The notes under the pieces were generated by a model. The model was given only the letters and a program-made list of their open reading frames with translations. It did no database searches and was not told where the DNA came from. A stretch of DNA of 64,000 bases from Przewalskia tangutica (lineage: Eukaryota > Streptophyta > Magnoliopsida > Solanales > Solanaceae): positions 54,001,562 through 54,065,561 of the forward strand of contig CM056736.1 in the NCBI GenBank assembly GCA_029844215.1, given 5' to 3'. Shown in pieces: positions 45,501 through 58,570 of this stretch (position 1 is its first letter; every line of letters begins with the position of its first letter). A program made the translations under genes and the position numbers.

Positions 45501-46042
45501 CGTGAGTCCCGACTTGACATGATCGCTTTGTTGTAAATCGTAGTTTGGTTATCATACATGTCTCCCGCTTTATATGATCGCTATGATTTCATTTACATTA
45601 TGTATTTTCGCCATACTCTGCACTGTTATCGACCTCCCGGGCCGCGTTCATGCCGCAGTTGAGGTACACGATCGTTGATCCTAGCTCGTGGTCACAGCGT
45701 TGGGAAGCTCCGTTTCTCGAGGCTTATCAGTGGTATAGTCCCCTGTCGTAGTAAGTGTTTACATTCAGGGGTTTGGCGGGGCCCTGTCCCGCCATGGTTG
45801 TCATATCATTCGTAGAGGTCTGTAGTACTGATGTGGGCAGGGTTTGTAAAAAGGGATTAAACTGTTCATGTTGAAAAAGTTGTCATTTATATATACGTAG
45901 AAAAGGCAAGTTTTCTCAGTTATTGTTTCATATTTCATAATATGTCTTGTATCGTTTTATGTTCCGCTGATTACTCTGATGTTGTATCACTAGGGTGCCC
46001 GGGGTAAGGCACCAGTCACGGGCCCGGAATCGGGTCGTGACA
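42575..46042 (+). mobile_element. E4 3' LTR
   Basis: TGTTATACCCCGTATTTCCA to CGGGTCGTGACA, TATA at 42982-42989, donor-like GAGGTAATT near 43496, GC-rich zone at 45000-45240. Compared with the 5' LTR the last 0.7 kb is less damaged (GGTGCCCGGGGTAAGGCACC here, GGTGCGGGGTAGGCACGATC there). Confidence 0.88.
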
Positions 46043-46440
46043 GCGTTCATGCCGCAGGTAGAGGTACATCGGCTGTCGATCCCCGCTTTTAGGATCACCT
46101 TTCAGCGTCTTGGGAAGCTCCGTTCCTTCGGAGGCTTATCTTTGGTATGTTACCCGAGTCCGTAGGTTCTTGTACATTCGTGGTATGGCGGCCCCGTCCG
46201 TCATAGTTGTTGTATAAATCTTAGAGGTCTGTAGAGTTGTGGCGGTGGTTGTAAGGATTGTAACTGTTCAAATGTTTATATATATATATGTTGAAAGACA
46301 ACCGTTTTGGTTGGCCTATTTTCTTTATCTTGATCCATGTCTATTTAAATGTTTAAGTTTTATTTCCGCTGGTTTTTCTCTGATGTTGTATCACTAGGGT
46401 GCCCGGTAAGGCACGACCACGGCCCGGTTCGGTCGTGACA
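46043..46440 (+). mobile_element. Solo LTR-5, right part, with the right TSD copy of E4
   Basis: GCGTT (46043-46047) is the TSD of E4. The LTR continues CATGCCGCAGGTAGAGGTAC and ends GTTCGGTCGTGACA at 46440. E6 starts two bases later. Confidence 0.85.
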
Positions 46441-46442
46441 AT

Positions 46443-49400
46443 CGTTATACCCGTATTTCCAGGTATGCACGTGGGACGTAGAAAATTTGAAACTTTTAAT
46501 TAGGCGGCGATTTAACTTTGTTCACAACACGGTTAGAGTCGTTTTTCGATGAAACGTTTTCCACGCTTTCGTAGGAAAATTCGCTATGTCATTTCTAATT
46601 TTTGCGGATTTTTCCGAGAGGCGAAACATTTTGGACCAACGAGGGTGACATGTGTCACCCTCACATTGGAAGCAAGTGGGCGACACCAAAGGGAATTGTT
46701 GGGCACGCTTTTTGGCATTTTGTTGCCTAAAACATTTGGTCAATGTTTGGTAGGATATTTGTGTGGTTGATGACCAAGTGGGACCCACACAACACATGGC
46801 TTAATCTACACCTTACACTTGCCTAACACTTGGAAGAATCTTGGCCATTGGTTGGCAATTTCTTGACCTATAAATACCCCCCTTTGTTGATGAAAATCTT
46901 CATCCAAAAATCATTTCGAAGTGTTAAAACTCCACCCCCTCTCTTTGTAGTGTTATCGTCCACCACCATCCCCCTCCCCCTGGGCCGAGAGCCCACCCCC
47001 CCCCTCCGAGTAGTGGGGCGGTGGGGTACTCCCCCCCCCCTAGCCTAGTTGTCTCGTATAAAACACCCCCCCTCTTGGTAGAAATACTCTCAAAAGTATT
47101 GTTATAATGCCCACATTACCTTAGCCAGATACCTTGTAGTATTCTAAGGTTATACCTTACAAAAAGCCAGTTATACTATTATACTTCCCACACCACAAAC
47201 CGAACCCTAAGTAAATCTTCACCCGTAGTTGAAGTTATAAGTAGAAGTTAGAACTTCAAGGGTTGTTTGGAGGCCTGAGCGCACTGAGTAGGAGCTAAAC
47301 CTTGCTCAGGATCGACATTTAAACTCGGATAATTATGGGCTTATCGAGGTAAATATCTTGTCCCTCTATTGTAATTGGAGATTACATGATTGTTAGACTA
47401 TATAGTTGAAGTATACTATATATAGAACTGAACGTTGTTGTCGCAATGTCTTTTGACTTAAACTGAATAATAAGAAACCTTTTGAAAGAAGAGTATCGAA
47501 TTGTATTTACATAGGATCGTATTACTGAGACTTGTGTAGCTTTTCTGTGAGGTAGAATTGTGCACGTCCGGATTAAACGTATAACCCCCCCTGGTTGGCT
47601 TGGTAGCCGGCCCCGATAGAGGAGGAGATTTACGCTGTTGCGGGGGGGGGGGGGGGGAGGTGCTGCCGAATTTTATTTAGAATTTTATACGAAGGGATCT
47701 AAATTTTAATAAGCGCCTTGTGGCCTTATAGGTTGAATTACTACGTATGGCGCGATAAACTTGGCTTAAGGATTAGCCGGTTGGAAGTACTTGGAGCGTT
47801 TTGCTATTAGTCGATACTCGTCGCGAGGTATGTGAACCTCTTCCTATCTCTTCTAGCATGATATGTGTGAACTATGTAGTACGGTAGACGTACATGTGCT
47901 AAATGTATTTGATTGGTTTAAAACATAAAGTGTTATAACGGCTTTATGGGAAGTTGGTTATAACAGCTTTATGTTGGTAAGAAAATACTTGTGGTTTTTA
48001 AAAGGTAACTGATTTGAACTATAACTGGCTTGTTATGTGTTAATAAAGAACTTGAAGTATTTCAAAAGATTTTTGAATCATTTTGAAAGAAGGAGTAATA
48101 CTTGATTTTGAAAACTTAAGAGTTATACTAGCTTTATGGAAAGTTAGGTATAACGGCTTAAGAATGTTTCTTCGATTTGGAAATCGAATGTATCGACAAA
48201 CCATCGCAGCGTTAATAAAAGGAAATGTTTTGTGATTTAGTATTATTAAAATCGGTAGAAACTTCCATCCGCATGTAAGCTAAGATGAGACAAAATGATA
48301 TTTCCTAGATCATGGTCATTGTAATAAGATTGTTATAAACAAGAATATCCTACTCACATATAAGGCTTATGTTTCTCGATGGTTTAAAAGAGAATTATAT
48401 TCTTAAATGGGTAAGACTATGAACTACTGAAACCTTTCTAAAATAAGAAACGTGAACATTTGAAATTAGGCAAACTTGGACGTTTGGATAATAATGTTGT
48501 TACTGATTGTACAAAGATAAGTGTTTTGATTTACTTCAAAAGATAATCACTCTTTTCATATATCATGGGTATTGTGTGACTTTTGTGAAAGTAACGTATC
48601 TTTTAAAAAGTTAATGTATGGAGTACTTTGGGGATAGCAACCCAACATGTTGACTTATAGTAGGAAGTACCTTGTGTGTATAACTTGATTGTGTTGGTTT
48701 GTGATAGACTTGTAATACCTTCGTGTTAATTGGATAAGTAATCATATTAGGATGCTACGTGTGTTAGTATTCGGTGATGTTTGTGTAAAAGGGTTTTTCC
48801 CTTGATTGTGCGTATGTTGGTTAAACGATAAAGCGTTATGTTGGTATTATACCACCACCGTGGTTTCGGGGTTAAGCCGCCTCCGACGCGGGTAGACTCA
48901 GCGATGCAGGACCATGATTCGAGAATACCTCACGCGGTCCCGGGCCTATGCGAGCTACGAGTTCCGTGTTAGCGCGCCTTTATGGTCACGCGGTCTATGG
49001 CATGCGGATGCGAGTCGGGGCGATGCCGGGAGTAGCTACCTCGATGCGGGTTATACCTCACGCGCCTATGATATTGGCCTATGCGAGTCGCGGAGTTCGT
49101 GGCTAGACGCGCACATTTGATATTGCGGGCGAGCGACCAGCTTTGATCATGTGACGGTCTAGACAGATATCATGATACAGTTTATGACCTTGTTAGTACT
49201 GTGGGTGTTAGTAGTCGGCTATGCCTTCGTACTTACCCTGTACTGTTTTATTTGGACACAGGTGGGACCTGCTGTTCATGTGTATTCCTTGGTGCTTTTC
49301 TATCATTGACTGCCGGCAGTGAGGAAGGTATTCCGCGGGCATGATTGATGTTGTGGGTGTGAGACCCATGTTTATATTTGAGTGATGACTTTGAGGGCGT

Positions 49401-49923
49401 GAGTCCCTGACTTGATATGATCGCTTATTTATCAGGAACGTAGTTTGGTTATCATACATGTCTCCCGCTTTATATAGACTACTATGATTTCATTCTGATT
49501 TTCGCCACATACTTGCACTGCTGTTATCGACCTCCTTGGGGCCGCTCATGCCGCAGTAAAGGTACACCGCCGTTGATCCTCGCTCAGGGTCACGCTCGCT
49601 TGGGAAGCTCCGTTCCTCCGAGGCTTATCTTGGTATAGTCCCTGTTGTAGGTGCTTACATTCGTGGTATGACGGGCCCTGTCCGTCGTTGTTGTCATATC
49701 ATTCGTAGAGGTCTGTAGTATCGCTGCAAGGTGGTTGTAAAGAAAGGATTAAACTGCTCATTTTGAAAGAGTTGTTATTATTATTTATGCCGAAAGGCAA
49801 CTTTCTTCGATATCCGTGTCTCAATTTATACCGATTCATATCTTGGTTATTTTATATTCCACTACGATTACTACTCTTGGGGTGCGGGTAAGGCACGATC
49901 CACGCCCCGAACGGGTCGTGACA
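46443..49923 (+). mobile_element. E6 5' LTR
   Basis: TATA at 46869-46876, U3 dyad GAGGGTGACATGTGTCACC near 46640, donor-like GAGGTAAATATC at 47346, a G run near 47642, GC-rich zone 48890-49100. Ends ACGGGTCGTGACA at 49923. Confidence 0.83.
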
Positions 49924-49927
49924 AAAG

Positions 49928-49939
49928 TGGTATCGAGCG
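49928..49939 (+). promoter_or_regulatory. Primer-binding site of E6 (altered)
   Basis: TGGTATCGAGCG after GTGACAAAAG, the same altered form as in E4. Confidence 0.7.
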
Positions 49940-50126
49940 ATTAATCCTCGGAAAGTGTCTACGCATCAGATCGATGAGAGTCTTGATTATCGGTGTGTTG
50001 TGCACCACATCAATAATCGTGAGGCTATAGGATATTTAGGATTGGTTTCTATTTCTTCTCACTCGAGATCGTGCCTTAGAGCCGCGTTGTAAGTTGGACC
50101 TCTAACGATTTCTTTCCCTTACCGCT

Positions 50127-50905
50127 ATGCCTCCGCTGCAGGCAACCCGCCCAGAGGGCAAGGCAAATGAGGAGCTGCGAGTAGTACTGAGAGGGTTACG
50201 TGGGCACAGACCCAATTATCACCTTGGGTGGTGCTTCATTCGGGAGTTCTGCGACGCCACTAGCCCCAAAGAGAGTTTAGCACGGCGGCAGATTCCTCAT
50301 CGCGCCATGATATTTGAACCTTCGCCCACGATCGAACAGAGAATATAAACTTCAAGGAGACGACCGCATTAACTATGGATTTAACTACGAGAGTATACCG
50401 ATGTACCGCGAGTCTTGATGAATATCAACGAGAAGGTTGTGCAAGAGTAAGTTCTTGATTAGGCTTGAGCATGGCACGTATGCGGGCTTATGCGCAGCAG
50501 TCGAGAAACGTAGAGATCGGCGGGTTAACGAAGGGCGAGAAGAGGCCGAGTAGAAGGTCCTTTGGTAACTTTCGAGGCAGTCACCTCACCAATGGATTAG
50601 ATTTGCACATCCACGGTGCGAGAGGTCCTCCACGAATTTCGGGACGTTCGGTATGCAGGAGTTGGTCAGAGCTCCAGATCTTCCGGTTCACAGTGTGACA
50701 GACGTCATCCCGGGGAATGTCGTCTTTTTGGTACTTGTTGTACCTACGACCGTCAGGGTCTGATGTCGAGAGAGTGTCCTAGTAGGAGGACTTAGCCTCC
50801 GTGATCGGTGGGTAGTTCATCATCTTCCTAGCTGCCTACAGGCGCATTTGATTAGAACGACTAAGGGGAGTGAAACAGTAGATATAGATATATCCTCTAG
50901 AGATC
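50127..50905 (+). pseudogene. gag: E6 gag, capsid-deleted
   Basis: The ATG at 50127 starts MPPLQATRPEGKA. The capsid part is largely missing, as in E4. A 77-codon frame at 50465-50698 (MARMRAYAQQSRNVEIGG, then RRSFGNFRG) is the linker before the nucleocapsid and is the clearest gag segment of the E4/E6 lineage. A knuckle-like stretch encoding GTCCTYDRQG in another frame lies near 50730-50760. Donor-like AAG/GTGAGTATACC is at 50918-50932. Matches E4 (40186-40980) along its length. Confidence 0.65.
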
Positions 50906-51690
50906 AGTATGTATGATAAGGTGAGTATACCTTAAGTGTTATGTTCAGATAAACATGAGTGTTTATTGTGATTAGAAATCTTGGTTAGTTAACCAAGTAG
51001 GATTTGGGGGATAGAGAAGGTGTGAGCCTTAGAGTGTTATACGTAGAGACCTTAGAGGTAAGGCCATCTGGAGCGAAGGTGTAGTGTTATGTTTGACCCT
51101 TATAGGAGTGCATAGTGCACGTGAACTATGTTTATGGGATAAGTCCCTGAGTAGTGTGGTATGAAAGAGGGTAGTTGAGCTAAGAAGACCGCTAGGTTTT
51201 CGTAACGTGGTTAGTGAGAGTTTTCCTTCGGGGAGCTAGCGTTTTGCGCGTTGCCGGGTCGGGTTGAGGCCACGTTGCGGGTCAACCCGCGGCATGTATG
51301 GTGCGGGTCGGTTGTGGTGGTCCCGCCGTGATAGTGGTCACGAGGGTGTTAGGCCCAAGTTTAGTTAACCAAACAGACGAACTCGTGGATGCTTTCGACC
51401 GATGGCCGGCGAGGTCACCGCCTTGTCTTCTAGCAAAGCACCGAGTGCTCGTGATGTTGTTTATATCGTAAAGGTTGTAAGGCTGACGGTGCCTACCTTC
51501 ACCTTTGGCGCAGTGAAGCCTGTGTGGTGGCTATTTTCGTTTTCTAAAAGTTTTACCAGCAGGTTAGGAACTCGCGAGTCTCAGACCGATCCGCCTGCCG
51601 GTGTGGATTTCGAGGATAGTTGTGGGGATTGTTGTCTCTGTGGAGGTAGTGTTTAAGCTACCATTTCAATGTTCGGATGTCGTCTTTTGA
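50906..51690 (+). other. E6 non-coding tail
   Basis: AT-rich to about 51180, then GCGGGTCAACCCGCGGC near 51278 and the shared block at 51316-51368. An 84-codon frame at 51402-51656 ending ...DCCLCGGSV lies here; the E4 counterpart shows the same nucleotide block but with stops and shifts, so I do not call a gene. Confidence 0.5.
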
Positions 51691-52130
51691 AGCCTTGGGG
51701 CGGAAGTGTAAGTTGCTTGGTCGATTGGTTCGATGTTGGCAAGGTGCAGATAGTTGGTTCAGGCTTGTTCCAGCAGACTGTGGATAGGGGGAAGTTGTCT
51801 AGGAGAGGTTTTGGCAGCTCAGAGAAATCGTGCGGATGATCGGCGACGACGCTTAGAGTTCAGCCGACGGTCGGTCTTCTTGAGTACCACCCCGGTTAGG
51901 GTGTGGCGGGTTTTGGAACAGAGGGAACTTAGCCCGAGTTACTTTGGGCCTTTTTGAGTTCATGTGAAGGAGATAGGCCAGGTTGCCTATAGGTTAGCTT
52001 TTGCCGTCCGACTTATGAGGCAAGACGTCCGGTCTTCAGATTGATATGTTCGGGAAAGTATCGAGACCCATCGAGTGTTCCCGCTAATAATGACCACGTT
52101 AGAGATAGTAACCCGAGTTTTGGAAATCAA
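51691..52130 (+). pseudogene. E6 integrase C-terminal remnant
   Basis: Homologous to 41751-42210. CGGAAGTGTAAGTTGC and GATTGGTTCGATG near 51702-51735 match the integrase core end. RRRLEFS near 51845-51866 and VFLSTTP near 51873 match the C-terminus, with frameshifts. No other pol is present. Confidence 0.65.
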
Positions 52131-52532
52131 GCGATTCGAATGTGGTAAGAGTTCGAGGGTATGATGACCTCGGGGATCGTGACGCGCCTTGTACCATTTG
52201 TTGGGTCGCCGGAGTGACACTAGAACCTCGCGGCAAAGTGACAAAAGTGGTATCACGACGAGTAAAGGGAGAAGCGAGCATGTATGGCGAGCATAGATGT
52301 GATCATTTCTTTGGTAAAAAGAAGGTGCGAAGGAAGTATATTTTAGCCCCGGAGGGAGGTGTTTGTGGTGATATTGGAGGTGTTTCCTCGTGGACTTGGA
52401 TGGAAGTATTTGCGCAAGTTGTTTCGTGGCCATTGTGGCGGATTGTTTCGTAAGTATAGTAGTGAAGACTATCTTTGGCGCGCTTGTTTTAACAACAGAA
52501 GGAACATTCGACGAATGTTTCGGCGAGGAGAA
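52131..52532 (+). promoter_or_regulatory. E6 3' segment with polypurine tract
   Basis: Non-coding. Carries AAAGTGACAAAAGTGGTATC at 52235-52254 and the damaged inverted repeat ACATTCGACGAATGT at 52504-52518. The polypurine tract reads CGGCGAGGAGAA where E1 and E4 have CTAAGGAGGGGAGAA. Confidence 0.65.
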
Positions 52533-55500
52533 TGTTATACCGTATTTCGCAGTATGCACGTAAGGACGACGTAGAAAATGTGAACCTTTTAATTAGGCTT
52601 GGCCGATTTAACTTTGTTCACAACACCCGGTTAGAGTCGTTTTTCGACGAAACGTTTTCACAGCTTTCGTAGGGAAAATTCCGGCTATGTCATTTCTAAT
52701 TTTTGCGGATTTTTCCGAGAGACGAAACAATTTGATTAACGGAGGGTGACATGTGTCACCCTCACATTGAAGCAAGTGGACGCACCAAAGGGAATTGTTG
52801 GGCACGCTTTTGGCATTTTTGTTGCCTAAAACATTTGGTCAATTTTTGGTAGGATATTTGTGTGGTTGATGACCAAGTGGGACCCACACAACACATGGCT
52901 TAATCTACACCTTACACTTGCCTAACACTTGGAAGAATCTTGGCCATTGGTTGGCCATTTCTTGACCTATAAATACCCCCCTTTGTTGATGAAATTCTTC
53001 ATCCAAAAATCATTTCTAAGTGTTAAAAATCCTCCTCTCTTTGTAGTGTTCTCGTCCAACACCATCCCCTCCCTCGCCGAGAGCCCTCCCCCCCTCCTAG
53101 TAGTGTGGCCGTGGGGTACTCCCTAGCCTAGTTGTCTCGTATAATACACCCCCCCTCTTGGTAGAAATACTCTCAAAAGTATTGTTATAATGCCCAAATT
53201 ACCTTAGCCATATACCTTGTAGTATTCTAAGGTTATACCTTTACAAAAGCCCAGTTATACTAATATACTTCCGTCATTCACAAACCGAACCCTAAGTAAA
53301 TCTTCACCCGTAGTTGAAGTTATAAGTAGAAGTTGGTTAGAACTTCTAAGGGTTGTTTGGAGCGGTCGTAGCGCACGGAGTAGAGAGCTAAACCTTGCTC
53401 GGGATCGACATTTAAACTCGGATAATTATGGGCTTATCGAGGTAAATATCTTGTCCTCTATTGTAATTGAGATTACATGATTGTTATACTAAATAGTTTA
53501 AGTATAATATATATATAACTGAACGTTGTTGTCGGCAATGTCTTTTGACTTAAGCCTGAATAATAAGAAACCTTTTCGAAAGAAGAGTACCGAATCAGAT
53601 TTACATAGGATCAGACATGAGACTTGTGTAGCTTTTACGTGAGGTAGAATTGTGCACGTCGATTAACGTATAACCCCTCCCCTGGTTGGCTTGGTAGCGG
53701 CCCGTTAGAGAGAGATTTACGCCATGTTGCGGGGAGGTCGCCGAATTTTCTGTAGAATGTTCTACGAAGGGATCTAAATGTTAATAAGCGCCTTGTGGCC
53801 TTATAGGTTGAAGTACTACGTATGGCGCGATCTACTGGCTGGGAGTAGCCGGTTGGAAGTACTTGGAGCGTTTTGCTATTAGTCGATACTCGTCGCGAGG
53901 TATGTGAACCTCTTCCTATCTCTTCTAGCATGATATGTGTGAACTATGTAGTACGGTAGACGTACATGTGCTAAATGTATTTGATTGGTTTAAAACATAA
54001 AGTGTTATAACGGCTTTATGGGAAGTTGGTTATAATGACTTTATGTTGGTAAGAAATACTTGTGTTTTTAAAAGGTAACTGATTTGAACTATAACTGGCT
54101 TGTTATGTGTTAATAAAGAACTTGAAGTATTTCAAAAGATTTTTGAATCATTTTGAAAGAAGGAGTAATACTTGGTTTTTTGAAAACTTAAGAGTTATAC
54201 TAGCTTTATGGAAAGTTAGGTATAACGGCTTAAGAATGTTTCTTGATTTGAAATCGAATGTGTATCGACAAACCAACGCAGCGTTAATAAAAGGAAATGT
54301 TTTGTGATTTAGTATTATTAAAATCGGAGAAACTTCCATCCGCATAAAGCTAAGATGAGACAAAATGATATTTCCTAGATCATGGTCTTTGTAATAAGAT
54401 TGTTATAAACAAGAATATCTTACTCACATATAAGGCTTATGTTTCTCAGATGGTTTAAAAGAGAATTATATTCTTAAATGGGTAAGACTATGAACTACGA
54501 AACCTTTCTAAAATAAGAAACGTGAACATTTGAAATTAGGCAAACTTGACGTTTGGATAATAATGTTGTTACTGATTGTACAAAGATAAGTGTTTTGATT
54601 TACTTCAAAAGATAATCACTCTTTTCATATATCATGGGTATTGTGTGACTTTTGTGAAAGTAACGTATCTTTTAAAAAGTTAATGTATGGAGTACTTTGG
54701 GGATAGCAACCCAACATGTTGACTTATAGTAGGAAGTACCTTGTGTATAACTTGATTGGGTTGGTTTGTGATAGCCTTGTAATACCTTCGTGTTAATTGG
54801 ATAAGTAATCATATTAGGATGCTACGTGTGTTAGTATTCTGTGATGTTTGTGTAAAAGGGTTTTTCCCTTGATTGTGCTTATGTTGGTTAAACGATAAAC
54901 CGTTATGTTGGTATTATACCACTCACCGTGTTTCCGGGTTAAGCCGCCTCCGACGCGGGGTAGACTCGCGTGCAGGACCATGATTCGAGAATACCTCATG
55001 CGGTCCCGGGGCCTATGCGCGAGCTACGAGTTCCGGTGTTAGTGTGCGGCCTTTATGGTCACGCGGTCATGTGGCCATGCGGTGCGAGTCGGGGCGATCG
55101 CCGGAGTAGCTACCCTCGACGCGGGTTATACCTCACGCGCCTACGATTGGCCTACGCGAGTCGCGGAGTTCGGGCTAGACGCGCACATTTGATATTGGCG
55201 AGCGACCAGCCTTTGATCATGTGACGTCTAGACAGATATCATGATACGATTTATGACCTTGTTAGTACTTGTAGGTGTTAGTAGTCGGCTATGCCTTCGC
55301 ACTTACCCCGCATCGCTTTATTTGGACACAGTGGACATGCTGTTCATGTATTCCTTGTGCTTTTCTATCATCGATCACGGCAGTGAGGAAGGTATTCCGG
55401 GCATGATTGATGTTGGGTGTGAGACCCATGTTTATATTTGAGTGATGACTTTGAGGGCGTGAGTCCCGACTTGATATGATCGCTTATTTATCAGGAATCG

Positions 55501-56015
55501 TAGTTTGGTTATCATACATGTCTCCCGCTTTATATAGACTACTATGATTTCATTTACGATTTTCGGTTTCACATACTCTGCACTGTTATCGACCTCCTTC
55601 GGGGCTGCGCTCATGCCGCAGTAAAGGTACACCGATCGTTGATCCTCGCTCTTAGTGGTCACGATCAGCGTTTGAAGCTCCGTTCCTCGGAGGCTTATCT
55701 TGGTATAGTCCCCTGTTGTTGTAGGTGCTTACATTCAGGGGTATGACGGGGCCCTGTCCCGTCGTTGTTGTCATATCATTCGTAGAGGTCTGTAGTACTT
55801 TTGTGGGCAGGGTTGTAAAGAAAGGATTAAACTGTTCATTTTGAAAGAGTTGTTATTATTATTTATGCCGAAAGGAAACTTTCTTCAGATATCTGTGTCT
55901 CAATTTATACTGATTCATATCTTGGTTATTTTATATTCCGCTGATTACTCTGATGTATGACTACTGGGGTGCCCGGGTAAGGCACCAGTCACGGGCCCCG
56001 GAACGGGTCGTGACA
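52533..56015 (+). mobile_element. E6 3' LTR
   Basis: Starts TGTTATACCGTATTTCGCAG and ends ACGGGTCGTGACA. TATA at 52968-52975, U3 dyad near 52744, donor-like GAGGTAAATATC near 53439. Pairs with 46443-49923 with long identical stretches, such as 54560-54720 with 48500-48660. Confidence 0.88.
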
Positions 56016-56024
56016 GACACAACT
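56016..56024. repeat. Overlapping TSDs of E6 (GACAC) and LTR-5 (CAACT)
   Basis: GACACAACT: GACAC repeats the last bases of LTR-5 plus one flank base; CAACT equals 23758-23762. One C is shared. Confidence 0.7.
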
Positions 56025-56065
56025 AGTCATGCTCAAAAGATAGGAAAAGTTCTACATAGAGTAAA
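56025..56065 (-). mobile_element. E8 LTR fragment 4 (minus strand)
   Basis: AGTCATGCTCAAAAGATAGG is the reverse of the CCTATCTCTTGAGCATGA block and follows directly on from fragment 3 (23762). It is cut by LTR-7 at 56066. Confidence 0.6.
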
Positions 56066-56206
56066 TGTTACACCCCGTAATTTCAGGACATGTTTTAAGA
56101 ACGTAAGTAAGAACTCACAAGTGTTAATATTTGAGACTTGTAAAAATTTTTATCGGAAATTATGGAATTGTCGGAAAATGTATTATTGTAACGAATGTGA
56201 GGGCGA

Positions 56207-56212
56207 CACGTG
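56207..56212. promoter_or_regulatory. G-box CACGTG in LTR-7 U3
   Basis: GGGCGACACGTGTCACCCCC, the same dyad position as in LTR-B and the E1 U3. Confidence 0.55.
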
Positions 56213-58369
56213 TCACCCCCCTTATGTGATGCCTTGGTCGAAATGTGCAAGGGCAAGAGGGTCATTGGACCTTTGTTGCAAGACAAGTCTTGCAACTTGT
56301 GTAGCATGAGAATGTTGACTAAGTCAAGGTCAATTAGTCTTGATTTTTATGTAAGACTTCATCCTAGCCACCCATATGGTTGTATCTTAACCCTCCATGA
56401 CCCTTTATATTACTACTAGTAGCACTACTAGTGCCAACACTTAGCTAAAATTCACAACAAATTGGATGATCATAGAGCAAAGCTCTCGGGTTCTATAGCA
56501 AGAAAAAAAAGAAAAATCTTTGTTCCTTGTCCATTTGATCCCACACTTTAAACCAAGGTTCTTAGGTGTATTGTAAACACATCTCAATGGAAAAATCTTG
56601 GAAAAAGATTGTTTACGGGTTAGTCGCAAACGAAAACTAATGGTTTTTCTAGGTTTTGTTTGGAGATTTGAAGGATAATTGTTGGTGTTGTTCTAAGGGT
56701 CTCAACAAGCGGATTGAAGTGTCTTGGAGAGGCTATAAGCTACTAAGGAGCGACTTCGGATTGGAGTTGGATTAAGAATCATTGAGGTATAATCTTGTTC
56801 TTTGAAAGTATTACAAGATTATTTATATTGTTGTTGTTAGCTTTGTATGTTGCGAGCATGAAGTTGTTATATTGAAGTTATAGGGATTATGGATTTATTA
56901 TAGCCTTGGAAATCCGAAATGTAATGTAAGCCATGACTAAGTTGAATTACAATTTAATCGTTGTTAGAACCGTCGCATGTCATTGACTTAAAGATTATGG
57001 TTATTATAATCAAATGCGACTTGATATCATGTTATGCTACAAATTTGGATTGAAATGGAAATTGGACAAAAGTTGGTATTGATGAACTCAAGGTGGCCGA
57101 ATTTGGACTTGTAGTTTGCATTAGTTTGGTTAGTCATTTGTATTGGACTACCTTCTATATAATTGTGAGCCAATTGGGGCTGTTTGGTTATTGTATTTTC
57201 AGCCTTGAAAAAGGTGGCAAAGTAAGTAAAAACAAAGGAGGTGCTGTCCGATTTTCCGTGGAATATAGAGACTTAACACTTATAATATTCTACGATTAAA
57301 GTAAGGCTTTAATAGACGTATTGTGAATATTATAGGTTGACATACTACGGGCGGGATTTTGTACTTGGCAAGTGGTTTGACCCGGCGAGGTATGTGGAAC
57401 TTTCTTATCTCTTGAGCATGATTAAGTTGTAAATGTATAGTACGGTAGACGTACAAGATTTTGACAATCTAGTCTATTTGATATCCTTGGCTTATTTTAA
57501 AGAATGTCCAAGTTGTTTGAGTTAGGGAATTAACTCACTTGTTTAAATATTAAGGATATCTTGGTTTTCAAAAGTTAAGAGACTTTAAGTATGTTGAAAG
57601 TATTTTGATACTTGTTTTGTTGGAAAGTTTAAGTCTCTTGGTTAAAAAGAAGTATGTAAGTTGCTAATGTATAAAGCTAGTATAACGGCTTTATGGGAAG
57701 TTGGTTATAATAGCTTTATGGAAAGTTAATAAGAGAATGGTTTACTCTAAGTAATTTAAGTATGTTAAGGGACTTGAAGAGTTTTAAAGTATTGTGATAC
57801 TTGTTTCGTTTTAAACGTATAAGTCCCTTGGATAGGAAATTGTACTTGACTAAGGTATAAAGTGAATATAACGACTTTATGGGGAGTTGGTTATATTGGC
57901 TTTATGGAAAGATAAATGGCTTGATTTAATGGAAGGCAATTCGATTTTAAGGCATCAATTGCCTAAAGTTTTATAAGAAAAGGAGTCACTTGATTTAGAA
58001 ACCTAACTTTATTTCTAAGAGTATTGTGACTTGTCTTGAAAAGAAATTGTAACTTGATACTACTATTAGTGTCTTGGAAGCTTTATAATGAAATGAGTCT
58101 TTTTAAAAAAGAATAGAAGTACGTAGTACTTTGGGTTAAATTCCCGGATTTTATAAAAGACCTGATAGTGCCTTAGGTAAACTAAAATGAGAGTGTATAT
58201 ATGTATAACAAGAATAATAAGAAGTTAGGGGATTTCTTAACTTGCTTATGTATTGTATGATAAGCGGTAGTGCTTATGTTATGTGATAGCGGATTTGTGC
58301 TAGTAATATATTATTTGTCATGGTCATTCCCGGGTTTGTGGCATTGCATATTTCCGTGGATTTGCTACC

Positions 58370-58570
58370 CACGATGCGGAATACCTCACGCGAGTCCGTA
58401 GGGCTTATGCGGTGAAATAGTCCCACGCGGCGTCCAACCTATGCGAGGAATACCTCACGCAGTCCGTAAGTGGCTTATGCGGGTGAAATAGTCCCATGCA
58501 AGAATACCTCACGCGGTCCACCGGATCTACGCGGTGAAATAGTCCCGGAATAGGATTGCTTAATGACATC
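58370..58570 (+). repeat. Tandem GAATACCTCACGCG units in LTR-7
   Basis: Three units of about 60 bp with GAATACCTCACGCGAGTCCG and GCGGTGAAATAGTCCC. A related motif (GAATACCTCATGCGG) occurs singly in the E3, E4 and E6 LTRs. Confidence 0.7.

Larger units (their letters stand above)
26928..46042 (+). mobile_element. E4: non-autonomous element, interrupted by E3
   Basis: LTRs are 26928-29682 plus 39278-39982 (5') and 42575-46042 (3'), about 3.46 kb each. The internal region 39983-42574 holds a damaged primer-binding site, a capsid-deleted gag, the shared non-coding tail, an integrase C-terminal remnant and a polypurine tract. The same internal layout is found in E6, so this is a mobilised deletion derivative and not a one-off truncation. 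The TSD is GCGTT. It is nested in LTR-5 and carries E3 in its own 5' LTR. Confidence 0.85.
46443..56015 (+). mobile_element. E6: non-autonomous element, sister of E4
   Basis: A 9.6-kb element with LTRs of about 3.48 kb (46443-49923 and 52533-56015) and an internal region of the same layout as E4. The left terminus reads ATCGTTATACCCG, not TGTTATACCCCG. If CTG was read as TCG, the target was GACAC, giving a TSD GACAC that fits 56016-56020 on the right. It went into the last bases of LTR-5, so the LTR-5 TSD (CAACT, 56020-56024) lies beyond E6. Confidence 0.8.

Noticed and set aside
51402..51656. 84-codon frame in the E6 tail ending DCCLCGGSV
   Set aside because: The E4 counterpart has the same nucleotide block but is interrupted and shifted; no domain is recognisable.
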